From Argonema galeatum A003/A1 (GTDB taxonomy: Bacteria > Cyanobacteriota > Cyanobacteriia > Cyanobacteriales > Aerosakkonemataceae), in NCBI RefSeq assembly GCF_023333595.1, contig NZ_JAIQZM010000006.1:1-64000 (forward strand): a stretch of 64,000 nt of DNA, written 5' to 3'. The notes below the pieces were generated by a model. The model saw only the letters and a list, made by a program, of their open reading frames with translations. It did no database searches and was not told the DNA's origin. The translations under genes were made by a program, and so were the position numbers. Every line of letters starts with the position of its first letter. Position 1 is the first letter of the stretch. Positions 55,579 through 63,725 of the stretch are shown in pieces.

Positions 55579-56400
55579 GTGGTGGGAGTAGCTAAGACGT
55601 TAAAGTTTATAGACCCCGGTTCTGCTGAGGACATAATTCGATATCTGGAATTACTACAGGTATTGGTAACGCGGAACCTGAAGGTGCGTTATCGGGGGTC
55701 ATTTCTGGGTGTGTATTGGTCGCTGTTGAATCCGCTGCTGATGACGGGGGGGTATACGGCGATTTTCGGGATGGCATTTACGTCCTACTATCACAACTCG
55801 CTGTTCAAATATATGCTGGAAGTGTTTGTAGGGCTGGTGACGATCAACTTTTTTTCGGCTTCTACTACCCAAGCGTTACCGAGTGTGGTATGCAACGGGG
55901 CGCTGCTGAATAAGATTCGTTTGCCAGTGAGCGTTTTCCCGATGTCGATGATTGTGGCGAATGTGTTTCAGTTTGTCAGCGGTTCGTTACCGTTGCTGGC
56001 TCTAGCAGCTTTGGTGACATCCAAGAGTTTGCTGAATGTGGTGGCGCTGCTGTTGCCATTAATTTCCCTAGCTTGCTTGTGTACGGGAATCGCGTTTGTG
56101 GTAAGTGCTATGTTTGTGTTCTTTCGGGATTTGCCCTATTTTTATGAGTTGGTGGTGGCTGTGCTGTGGTTTGGTTCTCCGATATTTTACCCAGCGGCGA
56201 TCGTACCCGCCAATATCCGTCCGTTCTTGGTGTTCAACCCCATAGCCATGATTATTGAGAGCATTCGTCAGATTGCTTTGTCAGGACACCCCCCCAATTT
56301 CGCCTTAATAGGTGGGTCTTTGCTCAGTAGTTTGCTGGTTTTAGCTGTAGGATGGAAATTATTTTATAGCTGGCAACACCAGTTCATGGATCTGCTATAG
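55579..56400 (+). CDS. ABC-2 type polysaccharide/O-antigen exporter permease
   Basis: 273-aa permease with six membrane helices of the Wzm/KpsM/RfbD family. Seen: [35 protein letters not shown] (in parts: [19 protein letters not shown]), [19 protein letters not shown] and [17 protein letters not shown]. Starts with GTG at 55579. The ATPase gene begins one base after its stop. Substrate is probably a surface polysaccharide; no glycosyltransferases are near, so it cannot be named. Confidence 0.9.
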   Translation: MVGVAKTLKFIDPGSAEDIIRYLELLQVLVTRNLKVRYRGSFLGVYWSLLNPLLMTGGYTAIFGMAFTSYYHNSLFKYMLEVFVGLVTINFFSASTTQALPSVVCNGALLNKIRLPVSVFPMSMIVANVFQFVSGSLPLLALAALVTSKSLLNVVALLLPLISLACLCTGIAFVVSAMFVFFRDLPYFYELVVAVLWFGSPIFYPAAIVPANIRPFLVFNPIAMIIESIRQIALSGHPPNFALIGGSLLSSLLVLAVGWKLFYSWQHQFMDLL

Positions 56401-57153
56401 ATGTACGCGATTTGTCTGGAGCAAGTTTCCCTGTGGCGACGGACACAAGAGGAATTTTCTTATGACTTGAAGAGAACGATGCTGTCCTTTGTGGAGGGCA
56501 AATACCGTCAGCCTGCCAAGAAGTTGGTACTAGATGGGGTGGATCTGTTCGTCGCGGCGGGGGAGAAGCTGGGAATTATTGGCGGGAATGGGGCGGGTAA
56601 ATCGACGCTGTTGAAGATAATCTGCGGCATTTTGCAGCCCACCAGCGGTTCTGTGCGAGTATGGGGAAAAATTGCACCTCTGATCGAATTAGAGGCGGGA
56701 TTCGACCCGGAGATATCGGTGCTGGACAATATAATTTTTTATGGGGTAATGCTGGGGTTTTCGCGACGGCAGATGCGCGATCGCGTAAAATCTATTCTGG
56801 CGTTTGCGGAACTGGAGGATTATACTTTAGTACCTGTGAAGGCTTTGTCTTCGGGGATGGTGTCGCGATTGGGATTTGCGATCGCAACCGATGTCGAACC
56901 GGATATTTTAATTCTCGATGAAGTGCTATCGGTAGGCGATGGGAGGTTTAAAAATAAGTGCAAACAGCGGCTGCAAAAGTTCTGGGATGCGAATGTTACT
57001 GTTTTATTGGTGTCCCACGAACTGGATTTGATCGAGCAAACTTGCGATCGCGTGCTTTGGCTAGACGGAGGACAGGTGAAGTGTATCGGCGAAGCTAAAG
57101 AGGTTGTTGATTATTACCGAGATACGGTGAAGCAGTCTGCCAGTCTGGGATAA
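56401..57153 (+). CDS. ABC transporter ATPase, polysaccharide/O-antigen export
   Basis: 250-aa ATPase of the Wzt/KpsT/RfbE family, partner of the preceding permease. Walker A GGNGAGKSTLLK (about residues 60-71), Q-loop region, ABC signature LSSGMVSRLGFAIAT, Walker B ILILDEVLSVGD and H-loop VSHELD are present. No C-terminal carbohydrate-binding domain (the protein ends soon after the H-loop), so export would be of the KpsT type. Adjacent stop/start codons indicate coupling. Confidence 0.92.
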   Translation: MYAICLEQVSLWRRTQEEFSYDLKRTMLSFVEGKYRQPAKKLVLDGVDLFVAAGEKLGIIGGNGAGKSTLLKIICGILQPTSGSVRVWGKIAPLIELEAGFDPEISVLDNIIFYGVMLGFSRRQMRDRVKSILAFAELEDYTLVPVKALSSGMVSRLGFAIATDVEPDILILDEVLSVGDGRFKNKCKQRLQKFWDANVTVLLVSHELDLIEQTCDRVLWLDGGQVKCIGEAKEVVDYYRDTVKQSASLG

Positions 57154-57241
57154 GCTTTTTCATTTTTCGTGCAAAAAGTCTTGGAAACCCCACCCCCCTA
57201 ACCCCCTCCCCGCAACAGGGAGGGGGGGAAGGGAAATGATA
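57154..57241. repeat. Spacer with CCCCACCCCCCTAACCCC-type repeat
   Basis: CACCCCCCTAACCCCCTCCCC...GGGAGGGGGGGAAGGG can form a hairpin and is related to the CTCCCC...GGGGAG repeat at 31018. No gene. Confidence 0.65.
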
Positions 57242-58054
57242 TCAAGTATTGTTTGCTAGTTGAGCTTTAGCTTGTTGCCAAAGATGTTCCAATTCATTCA
57301 AAGTGTAATCAGCAAGCGGACGATCAGCTGCTGCCTCCATTTTTATTAAGCGCTGAATAAATCGCTCATTCGTTCCTTGCAAAGCTTCTGAGGGGTCGAG
57401 GTCATACCAGCGACCGAGATTGATTATAACAAACAATAAATCGCCCAGTTCTTCCTGCTGTCGTGCTTTTTCTTCATGAGTAAGAGCGTGTTTAAATTCC
57501 GCCAATTCTTCGTTAAATTTATCCCAAACGCCATCGACATTTTTCCATTCAAATCCAGCAGCAGCGGCTTTTTGAGATATCTTCATTCCCGCAATTAGGG
57601 GCGGCAAAGTTCGGGCGTAGCGACTTAATTTGCGGCTGAGTGGCTGGGGTGCATCGGCGGTTTCCCCTTTTTCCTCGGCTTTGATTTGTTCCCAATTTTG
57701 ATGTACTTCTTCCGCCGTCTCTACCTGAACATCTCCAAATACATGAGGATGGCGGCGAATTAGTTTTTCTGCGATGCCTTGAGCGACTTTTGTTAAAGTA
57801 AATTGCCCATAGTCGCTAGCAATCTGAGCTTGCAGAACTACTTGTAATAGTAAATCTCCGAGTTCTTCTGCGATCGCATTCTCATCCCCACTGCGAATCG
57901 CATCCACCACCTCATAAGCTTCCTCAATCACATAGGGAATCAGCGATTGAGGCGTTTGAGCCAAATCCCAAGGACAACCACCGTCAGGCGATCGCAACTT
58001 AGCCACCACATCAATCAACCCTTGCAATGCTGCCAAACTAGAAACCTCAGCCAT
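57242..58054 (-). CDS. mazG: Nucleoside triphosphate pyrophosphohydrolase
   Basis: 270-aa MazG with the two tandem MazG domains: CPWDLAQTPQSLIPYVIEEAYEVVDAI with EELGDLLLQVVLQAQ, and QQEELGDLLFVIINLGRW. The acidic Mg-binding EExxE...D pattern is intact in the first. The protein hydrolyses NTPs to NMP and pyrophosphate, limiting non-canonical nucleotides. Start taken at MAEVSSLAAL; GTG 58063 is possible. It overlaps in context with the DUF2227 gene 3' end. Confidence 0.93.
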   Translation of the reverse strand: MAEVSSLAALQGLIDVVAKLRSPDGGCPWDLAQTPQSLIPYVIEEAYEVVDAIRSGDENAIAEELGDLLLQVVLQAQIASDYGQFTLTKVAQGIAEKLIRRHPHVFGDVQVETAEEVHQNWEQIKAEEKGETADAPQPLSRKLSRYARTLPPLIAGMKISQKAAAAGFEWKNVDGVWDKFNEELAEFKHALTHEEKARQQEELGDLLFVIINLGRWYDLDPSEALQGTNERFIQRLIKMEAAADRPLADYTLNELEHLWQQAKAQLANNT

Positions 58055-58059
58055 CTTCT

Positions 58060-58665
58060 TCACTCTTTCCTCTGCGTTCTTGGCGTCTTGGCGGTTCGTT
58101 TCTTTAATCTAACTCTAGGAGATTTCCCCTTCTTAGCTTTAGGCAGAATAGCCTTCAATCCACCCTTTTTTAACCTTTTGTAGGCAGAACCACCCCAATC
58201 GCTCAGAGAATGACTCATCGCTCCCAATTCTAAACCAATAAACAGAGCAATCCACTCCGTAGGATATTGGATCAAAAAAGCCGTAGCTAAATTAGCAAAT
58301 ATTTGCCAATTTGTGGTATATGCACCCACAAAGTTGGCAAGAAATAACAACAGCCATCCTAGCACCGCTATCCCACAGACGAGATAGAGCGATCGCAACG
58401 CCGTGCCGATAATTGGCCCATGAGATAAGAAAGAGCGATGGCGCAAACTTGTTTGGTACGGTATCCATATCCAGCGCAGCCATCCCCAGCGTTGGAACTG
58501 GCGGGAGTAGATATCCAGGTCTGGGCCAAACATCAGCCCCCCAAACAAAAACCCGCCTGACACCAGCAAAGTGAGGTTGCCATTCTGGGTTTGGCCGAAG
58601 GTAAGGCCTGCCACAAAAGGCAAGCTCCATAAAGTTATGCGATCGTGCGTTCGACCACTTGGCAT
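58060..58665 (-). CDS. DUF2227 putative metal-binding membrane protein
   Basis: 201-aa protein: MPSGRTHDRITLW carries the conserved H-D pair, followed by GPDLDIYSRQFQRWG and SLRHRSFLSHGPIIG, and three or four membrane helices, then LGAMSHSLSDWG. These His/Asp motifs match DUF2227. The C-terminal 20 residues, KKRTAKTPRTQRKE, read through a common intergenic repeat (the TTCTTGGCGTCTTGGCGGTTC type), so the original stop seems to have been replaced. Role unknown. Confidence 0.8.
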   Translation of the reverse strand: MPSGRTHDRITLWSLPFVAGLTFGQTQNGNLTLLVSGGFLFGGLMFGPDLDIYSRQFQRWGWLRWIWIPYQTSLRHRSFLSHGPIIGTALRSLYLVCGIAVLGWLLLFLANFVGAYTTNWQIFANLATAFLIQYPTEWIALFIGLELGAMSHSLSDWGGSAYKRLKKGGLKAILPKAKKGKSPRVRLKKRTAKTPRTQRKE

Positions 58666-58707
58666 TTCAAAAAAAGTCTGCTAACATTGATAAATGTCTG
58701 CGAAAGC

Positions 58708-58779
58708 GGGCGGTTAGCTCAGTGGTAGAGCGCCTGCCTTACAAGCAGGTGGCCGTAGGTTCAAATCCTACACCGCCCA
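58708..58779 (+). tRNA. tRNA-Val (UAC)
   Basis: 72 nt: acceptor GGGCGGT/ACCGCCC, D-arm GCTCAGTGGTAGAGC, anticodon loop CTTACAA with anticodon TAC, T-arm GTAGGTTCAAATCCTAC. CCA not encoded. The accessory block 58.8-62.4 kb begins directly after it. Confidence 0.97.
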
Positions 58780-58881
58780 TCTATACAATAATTAATTAAA
58801 TGTTAATGGATGCAAAGCGGCGGCATTTTCTCCATTTTCACAGTAATTTGGCACAGGCAACGATTAATCAGGAAATGATAT

Positions 58882-59478
58882 ATGTCTTACAGTGATTTTA
58901 CTTTAGAAACTGTCAAAAAAACATTGAATTTAACTATTTCTACTAGAGAGGATATTTTTCTGCAAGTTGCACCATTACCAGCTAGTGAGTATTTAGAGGA
59001 AACCTTAGCTTATAATGTACCTTTTGCTTTAGCCAGTAATACAGAAAAATCTCGCTCCGAGATGATTATTACACCAATTTTATTAGAATTAACAAAGAAA
59101 TTACTTAATCAAATTAGTTTATTTTCTGGTGTTGAATTTAATATTGAACCCAGCCAAGGTTTAAGTGGAACTTGTGATTTTCTGATTAGTCGTTCTTCTG
59201 AGTTTTTATTAATTAATGCGCCAGTAATTATTATTGTGGAGGCAAAGAAGGAAAATATTAAAGCGGGGTTAGGGCAATGTATAGCAGAAATGTATGCAGC
59301 TAAATTATTTAATGAACGCGAAGGAAATGAAATTACAGAAATTTATGGTGTAGTGACTACAGGAGAGATTTGGAAGTTTTTAAAGTTATCAGGGGAACGG
59401 GTACAGATTGATTTGGCTGAGTATTTTTTAAATGATGTGAATAAGATTTTGGGAATTTTAGCGAGTGGGGTAAAGTGA
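58882..59478 (+). CDS. PD-(D/E)XK-like hypothetical protein
   Basis: 198-aa AT-rich gene product. SGTCDFLISR (Asp at about residue 95) and APVIIIVEAKKENI (Glu-x-Lys at about 118-120) give a D...ExK nuclease-like core with preceding Glu in SEMIITP. It resembles unassigned cyanobacterial proteins similar to the N-terminal nuclease part of type I restriction subunits. No methylase or specificity gene is near. Start ATG 58882. It has much higher AT than mazG. Confidence 0.6.
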   Translation: MSYSDFTLETVKKTLNLTISTREDIFLQVAPLPASEYLEETLAYNVPFALASNTEKSRSEMIITPILLELTKKLLNQISLFSGVEFNIEPSQGLSGTCDFLISRSSEFLLINAPVIIIVEAKKENIKAGLGQCIAEMYAAKLFNEREGNEITEIYGVVTTGEIWKFLKLSGERVQIDLAEYFLNDVNKILGILASGVK

Positions 59479-59550
59479 TTGTAGATTTGCCCGATTTCCC
59501 AGTGCGATCGCGTTGGCGTAGCTCCAGATATTCTAACTTTAAAAAGCACT

Positions 59551-59574
59551 GTTGGTAGAGTGCGCTCTACCAAC
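59551..59574. repeat. Hairpin GTTGGTAGAG-TGCG-CTCTACCAAC
   Basis: Perfect 10-bp arms and a 4-nt loop, 73 bp after the nuclease-like gene. Could terminate or stabilise its transcript. Confidence 0.75.
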
Positions 59575-59673
59575 GCCTGTTATGAGTTTAAACCAGGAGC
59601 GGTTTGTCAACTCTTTTGGGAAACAACGATCGCTTCTGCTATATACAGATTAGGTGTAAATTCCTCTTTTTGT

Positions 59674-60363
59674 TTATGGTTGAACCTGTCGAAAAAAAAA
59701 TGCAAATCCCATTAAACCCATTAAAAGTACTACGACAAAAATTCCCCCACTATAGTTACGAAAATACAATTTCATCAAATTTATAATATTTTCGGGTTTC
59801 TTTATAATCGGTGACTCCAATGGCGAATCTTTTGGGATTTCAGAAGGAGACTTTGATTTGATGATGTATGGTTTTATCGGCTTTATTTTTAAGCGATTAC
59901 CTTCACTTATATCTATCTCCAAATCCAAATACTCTTGGGGCACAACAGTAACATCAGAGGTACGCTTCCAGAAATTACTGTAAACTGACACCAGACGCTT
60001 GTGAGCCTTTTCCAGGGATTCTTCTGTTAACACAATATCCGAGTTTGGTTCCCTTAAAACAATTCCTTCTATCAAATAAATTACTCTGCCAACTTTGTCT
60101 TTGAGTATGTCATTTGACTCTATACCAATGTCTTTGTTAGTCCCTTTGACAACTCGAAAAACTAAGGTGATGTCTCCCACTTTAGAGTTATGAATCTCAC
60201 GATAGATTGCAGAGCCTTGTTCGGTCAGAGCTTCCTGATCTGCTGTGGCTGCCTTAAGTAGGCCAGAGATTTTAGCTTCACAGATAAAATTGGGAGCTGC
60301 AACTGTTCTATAATCAAGATGCTGATTACAACTCACTAAAAATGGCCAAGCGTTGATGTTCAT
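59674..60363 (-). CDS. Hypothetical tail-anchored membrane protein (GTPase operon)
   Basis: 229-aa protein. Residues 1-185 look cytoplasmic; TEQGSAIYREIHNSKVGDITLVFRVV and GRVIYLIEGIVLRE hint at a beta-rich domain, followed by a charged linker. At the C-terminus GGIFVVVLLMGLMGFAFFF is a single membrane helix, so the body should face the cytosol. GGGAGGAC sits 4 bp before the ATG. It starts 10 bp after the GTPase stop, indicating coupled translation. No family recognised. Confidence 0.65.
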   Translation of the reverse strand: MNINAWPFLVSCNQHLDYRTVAAPNFICEAKISGLLKAATADQEALTEQGSAIYREIHNSKVGDITLVFRVVKGTNKDIGIESNDILKDKVGRVIYLIEGIVLREPNSDIVLTEESLEKAHKRLVSVYSNFWKRTSDVTVVPQEYLDLEIDISEGNRLKIKPIKPYIIKSKSPSEIPKDSPLESPIIKKPENIINLMKLYFRNYSGGIFVVVLLMGLMGFAFFFRQVQP

Positions 60364-60373
60364 AAAGTCCTCC

Positions 60374-61579
60374 CTATGGTTGATCGGATAGATCCGACTC
60401 TGGGTATTTACTTTTGAGGGATTCCTGAAGTGCCTGAAATTTCTTAATCATCAGATCAAGGGCTATTTCTTGGGTTTCCTTTTCCTCAATAGACTTAGTT
60501 TTTTTATCTTTACTTTCTTTGAGTTCCTGCTCTGCTTTTGTTTCCTTTTCCATCGTTTTATGCAAGATGACGTTAATACCTCTTTTGATTATTTTATCAA
60601 TGACCGGCGTATTCGGATTGACTACAAATATTTCGCGGAATGCCACTGTTGATATTGCCCCAAAACGAGCCGCTCTATCCCACCAGTTATATTTGGGATT
60701 GGCTTTGATTTCATCTCTAATTATCCTGAGCATATCCCGATCTTTTATGAGTTCATTTATTTGAGAATAAACCAGATCGCGATCTATGAAAGCCAGTGGC
60801 ATCTCAACGTTAAAAGGCTCCGGCGATCTATTATTAATAAATTTTTTCATTTCCATATCTCCGTTTGCAAGAAGCACGGGACAAGCAAAGCCCTTTCCAA
60901 CTGAACTCACGGGAATTAATCGAACTGGACAATAACTGTTATTTTTGTCTTTAACTAACTTTTGAAAATTTGGAATTTCTAGCAATTTATGGCGTATTTT
61001 ACCCAGATTAAACTGATTTTCGAGTATATCCCATTTACTGATCGCAAAATGAATTGGTCCGCGATGCTTCTGCATATAGCTAAGCATATTAGCTAAATCT
61101 TTTGTTCGCCAAGCATTTAATTCTTTTTGGTTACGACCTAGCATCAAATCGTTAATTTTCATACCATCTAAAAGCCCCAAAAGTACATCAGCTTGAGTAA
61201 GTTTTTGAGCAAAGGTTTCTGGCTCTTCCGACTCTTCCCTATATTGCCCTATCTCTGTTGTGTTAAGCCCATCATAATCTAGATAGCTAAACCGACAAGC
61301 TGGATATTCGTCACGACCATTTTCTGCCTTAACATAACAGGTGAAAATCCATTCGGTAATACCCCGTGTCCCTGGAAGCCACTCTTCCCCAGTTGCAACT
61401 TCCGTGTAGTAATTATGAAGTCTCTTTTGGTTTTCTGAAGCTTCATCCTCATCTTTGCCTTCAACCTGAAGACGGAAGCCGTACTCGCCCATTATTGATA
61501 AATAGTGGTACATACTTGCCAAGAACACGGTCTTACCGGAGCCCCGTGGCCCTAACATAATAATTTTGAATGTATACAC
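60374..61579 (-). CDS. P-loop GTPase (TRAFAC-like) of unknown family
   Basis: 401-aa protein. Seen: MYTFKIIMLGPRGSGKTVFL with Walker A GPRGSGKT (about residues 10-17), acidic FSYLDYDG in Walker B position (about 95-102), ADVLLGLLDG, HFAISKWD as an NKxD-like guanine motif (about 200), and PVSSVGKGF as a G5-like motif (about 235). The C-terminal 70 residues are Lys/Glu coiled coil. It resembles the GTPases of 'double GTPase'/conflict-type operons described by Aravind and colleagues but I cannot place it. GTG start with GGAG 6 bp upstream. Confidence 0.7.
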   Translation of the reverse strand: MYTFKIIMLGPRGSGKTVFLASMYHYLSIMGEYGFRLQVEGKDEDEASENQKRLHNYYTEVATGEEWLPGTRGITEWIFTCYVKAENGRDEYPACRFSYLDYDGLNTTEIGQYREESEEPETFAQKLTQADVLLGLLDGMKINDLMLGRNQKELNAWRTKDLANMLSYMQKHRGPIHFAISKWDILENQFNLGKIRHKLLEIPNFQKLVKDKNNSYCPVRLIPVSSVGKGFACPVLLANGDMEMKKFINNRSPEPFNVEMPLAFIDRDLVYSQINELIKDRDMLRIIRDEIKANPKYNWWDRAARFGAISTVAFREIFVVNPNTPVIDKIIKRGINVILHKTMEKETKAEQELKESKDKKTKSIEEKETQEIALDLMIKKFQALQESLKSKYPESDLSDQP

Positions 61580-61768
61580 ATTTATCTCCAGTTAGAGCTT
61601 AAATATTTCAGAATTATTATACCACAAGGAATAGATTGTGTTAAGGCTCCCTCTCTTCCCTGCCATTCAAAAAAGCTTGCCATGAACATTTTTCTAAAGA
61701 AAGTGTCAATTTTTACATTACCTTTTTTTTGCAAGAAGTCTATTGATTTTCCGATCTAGACCAAACTT
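61580..61768. other. Spacer between small membrane protein and GTPase genes
   Basis: About 190 bp, AT-rich, with a poly-T stretch (CCTTTTTTTTGCAAG near 61730) on the plus strand. It may hold a promoter for the GTPase-tail anchor pair; otherwise empty. Confidence 0.4.
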
Positions 61769-61981
61769 TTATATAAAATGTGGCAAGATAAATGGTCTTA
61801 GTAATTGATAGAGCAGAGCAAGGATAAAGGGGACAACGATCGGGATGGCCACTATCAGCCCCCATTTGCCAAACCGAACCTCTTGATTATTGGATTTGAG
61901 GAGTGCAATCACAGCAGCAGATCCCATTAATACCCATAGACAACCGAAGGCAATGAAAATAATATATGGCGAGTCTTGCAT
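61769..61981 (-). CDS. Small two-helix membrane protein
   Basis: 70-aa protein with two membrane helices: IIFIAFGCLWVLMGSAAVIALL and WGLIVAIPIVVPFILALLYQLL (each shown by its core). The loop SNNQEVRFGKWG is polar. Same strand and orientation as the GTPase pair 190 bp downstream, so possibly the same unit. No family recognised. Confidence 0.55.
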   Translation of the reverse strand: MQDSPYIIFIAFGCLWVLMGSAAVIALLKSNNQEVRFGKWGLIVAIPIVVPFILALLYQLLRPFILPHFI

Positions 61982-62061
61982 TTTTATTCCTCTAAATTCT
62001 CTAGTAGTCTATTTTTAGGTTAGCACGACCCCCTTTGTACAGTTGACTTGCTTTAGTTAAC

Positions 62062-62137
62062 AGGACTTACGCAAAAACTAAGGTTTTACCTCCCGACCCC
62101 CAGATTTGGGGGCTAGGGGGGCGATCGCGTAAGTCCT
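62062..62137. repeat. Inverted repeat AGGACTTACGC / GCGTAAGTCCT
   Basis: Perfect 11-base arms around 54 bp including CCCCCAGATTTGGGGG. This 'AGGACTTACGC' motif is a recurring cyanobacterial intergenic repeat. Confidence 0.8.
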
Positions 62138-62201
62138 AGTTAAATTATTGCGATCGCGCTGTTGAAACGGGTCACAGGTTTTGCAAATAGCTCTATTTTG
62201 G

Positions 62202-62432
62202 TTAACAACACACGCGATCGCATACGATCGAACGAGGAGCAAGTCTTACTTCCGCCATTCCCCCGTGGGCTGCGTCAGTGATAAACTGCTTGTCGAGGGC
62301 ACTCATCTGGCTGCGGCTTGATGACGGTGCAGATTGTTCAATTCGGTTTGTCTGCGCTATGGCTGAGTACCCCAAAGTACCGAATAATCCCGCTGCTACA
62401 AGTGCTGTGGTTAATGTTAGTCGTTTAAACAT
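62202..62432 (-). pseudogene. Truncated DUF4142 family protein gene
   Basis: The 76-aa frame has a signal peptide (MFKRLTLTTALVAAGLFGTL...AIAQ) and then ALDKQFITDAAHGGMAEVRLA, which is the opening helix of DUF4142 (ferritin-like) proteins. After this the frame leaves the family and ends within HIP1-like text (CGATCGCATGCGATCG). Intact members are about twice as long. It is thus a 5' fragment. Confidence 0.7.
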
Positions 62433-62537
62433 TGCTGACTCCGTTGGCTTTTCATGTGACTACTTTAATGGTGAACTGCTGGTGATCGAGTTCCTCTGTC
62501 TTGAGGTCAGTAAATTAATCCTATTTAAGACAAACAA

Positions 62538-63563
62538 ATGACAATCCAAGGTATCTACGAAGTATGTGTTGGTTGCCGCGAACCAATCTCCCTCATTCAA
62601 TATTGGGAGCAATTTGGTTATCGCATCGGTCAAATTGGTGAATTATCCCCAGAATCAGCAAACAAATTGTACGGAGTCAATTCCTCTTTGCATTCCATTC
62701 GCCTCTACCACCAAGATGCGGATCATGGTCTTATCCGTCTAATGGTTTGGGGAAACCCTACCAATGATGGATTGAAAATGTCATTAATGAAGGCCAAAGG
62801 AAACCGCTGGGCAACTGCATTAACTGCTGATGTCTTGAATATTCTCAACCATGCCGAAGAAGCAGAAAAAGCAGGTTTACCAGTCAAATATATCTATCCT
62901 CAATGGGATGTCATCTACAACAAAGAGAGAAAAATGCGTCCTTTTGCAGAGCCTGCTATCGGTGTGCGGGAAATGGTGCTGCTTCAACCTTTAACACGAC
63001 AATTTTTCTTTCAAAGATTCAATTATAATGTGCCTAATTACGGAAAGATTAATGAGATATCACATTTCAAAACGAGCCAGATAACCCACATGGGAATAGT
63101 GATTCAAGATGACAGCAGAGAAACGTTTCGTTTTTATGAAGAAACGCTGGGTTTGCTGCGCGTGCGAAATGAGGAAGAAACAACCTATGAAAGTTCGGAA
63201 ACAGCAAGACAGATTTTCGATCTTCAGCCAAATGAAAGATTTTCAGTAACAACATTTGACGATCCGCGTTCGTCAAAGTCAGATTGGCGAGCGGTTCGAT
63301 CGGGCCGACTTTATATTGTTCGATTTCCAGAATCTATAAAGATAGAAAATTGTTTGGAAAAGGCACAACCGGGATGTTTGGGAATGTCTCTGTATACCTA
63401 TCGCGTGACTGAAATAGAAGAGTATTTACAGCGCGTCAAGGCAAGTTCTGCTCAAAATCTCACAGAAATTGCGTACAACGAGTTTGGAGAGCAAAGTTTT
63501 TCCTTTGTCGCACCTGATGGCTATTTCTGGACATTGATTAGTCATCTCCAAAAAAGAATGTAG
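62538..63563 (+). CDS. VOC family (glyoxalase/dioxygenase-like) protein
   Basis: 341-aa protein with two glyoxalase-like VOC modules: GIYEVCVGCREPISLIQYWEQFGYRIG at the start and ITHMGIVIQDDSRETFRFYEETLGLLRV (each in parts) in the middle, ending FSFVAPDGYFWTLISH. The His and Glu metal-ligand pattern is partial, so catalysis is not certain. Substrate unknown. A palindrome of the GTAGAGACG family directly follows the stop codon. Confidence 0.75.
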   Translation: MTIQGIYEVCVGCREPISLIQYWEQFGYRIGQIGELSPESANKLYGVNSSLHSIRLYHQDADHGLIRLMVWGNPTNDGLKMSLMKAKGNRWATALTADVLNILNHAEEAEKAGLPVKYIYPQWDVIYNKERKMRPFAEPAIGVREMVLLQPLTRQFFFQRFNYNVPNYGKINEISHFKTSQITHMGIVIQDDSRETFRFYEETLGLLRVRNEEETTYESSETARQIFDLQPNERFSVTTFDDPRSSKSDWRAVRSGRLYIVRFPESIKIENCLEKAQPGCLGMSLYTYRVTEIEEYLQRVKASSAQNLTEIAYNEFGEQSFSFVAPDGYFWTLISHLQKRM

Positions 63564-63588
63564 AGACGTTGCATGCAACGTCTCTACA
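63559..63588. repeat. 30-bp perfect palindrome, copy 3 (GTAGAGACG family)
   Basis: TGTAGAGACGTTGCATGCAACGTCTCTACA type palindrome (arms TGTAGAGACGTTGCA), overlapping the VOC gene stop by a few bases. Compensating change relative to copy 1 (GCATGC for TCATGA) keeps the perfect pairing. Confidence 0.9.
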
Positions 63589-63725
63589 AGGGTTATAGGT
63601 AACGCACTTTTAATTTCTGGAGATGTCTATTAGTCATTAGTAATTAGCTAAAAACGAATAATTTTGAGTTTGATAGCAGAGTTAGTTTGGAAAATAAAAA
63701 TCAAAGTTTTGGATAATTAATCACC

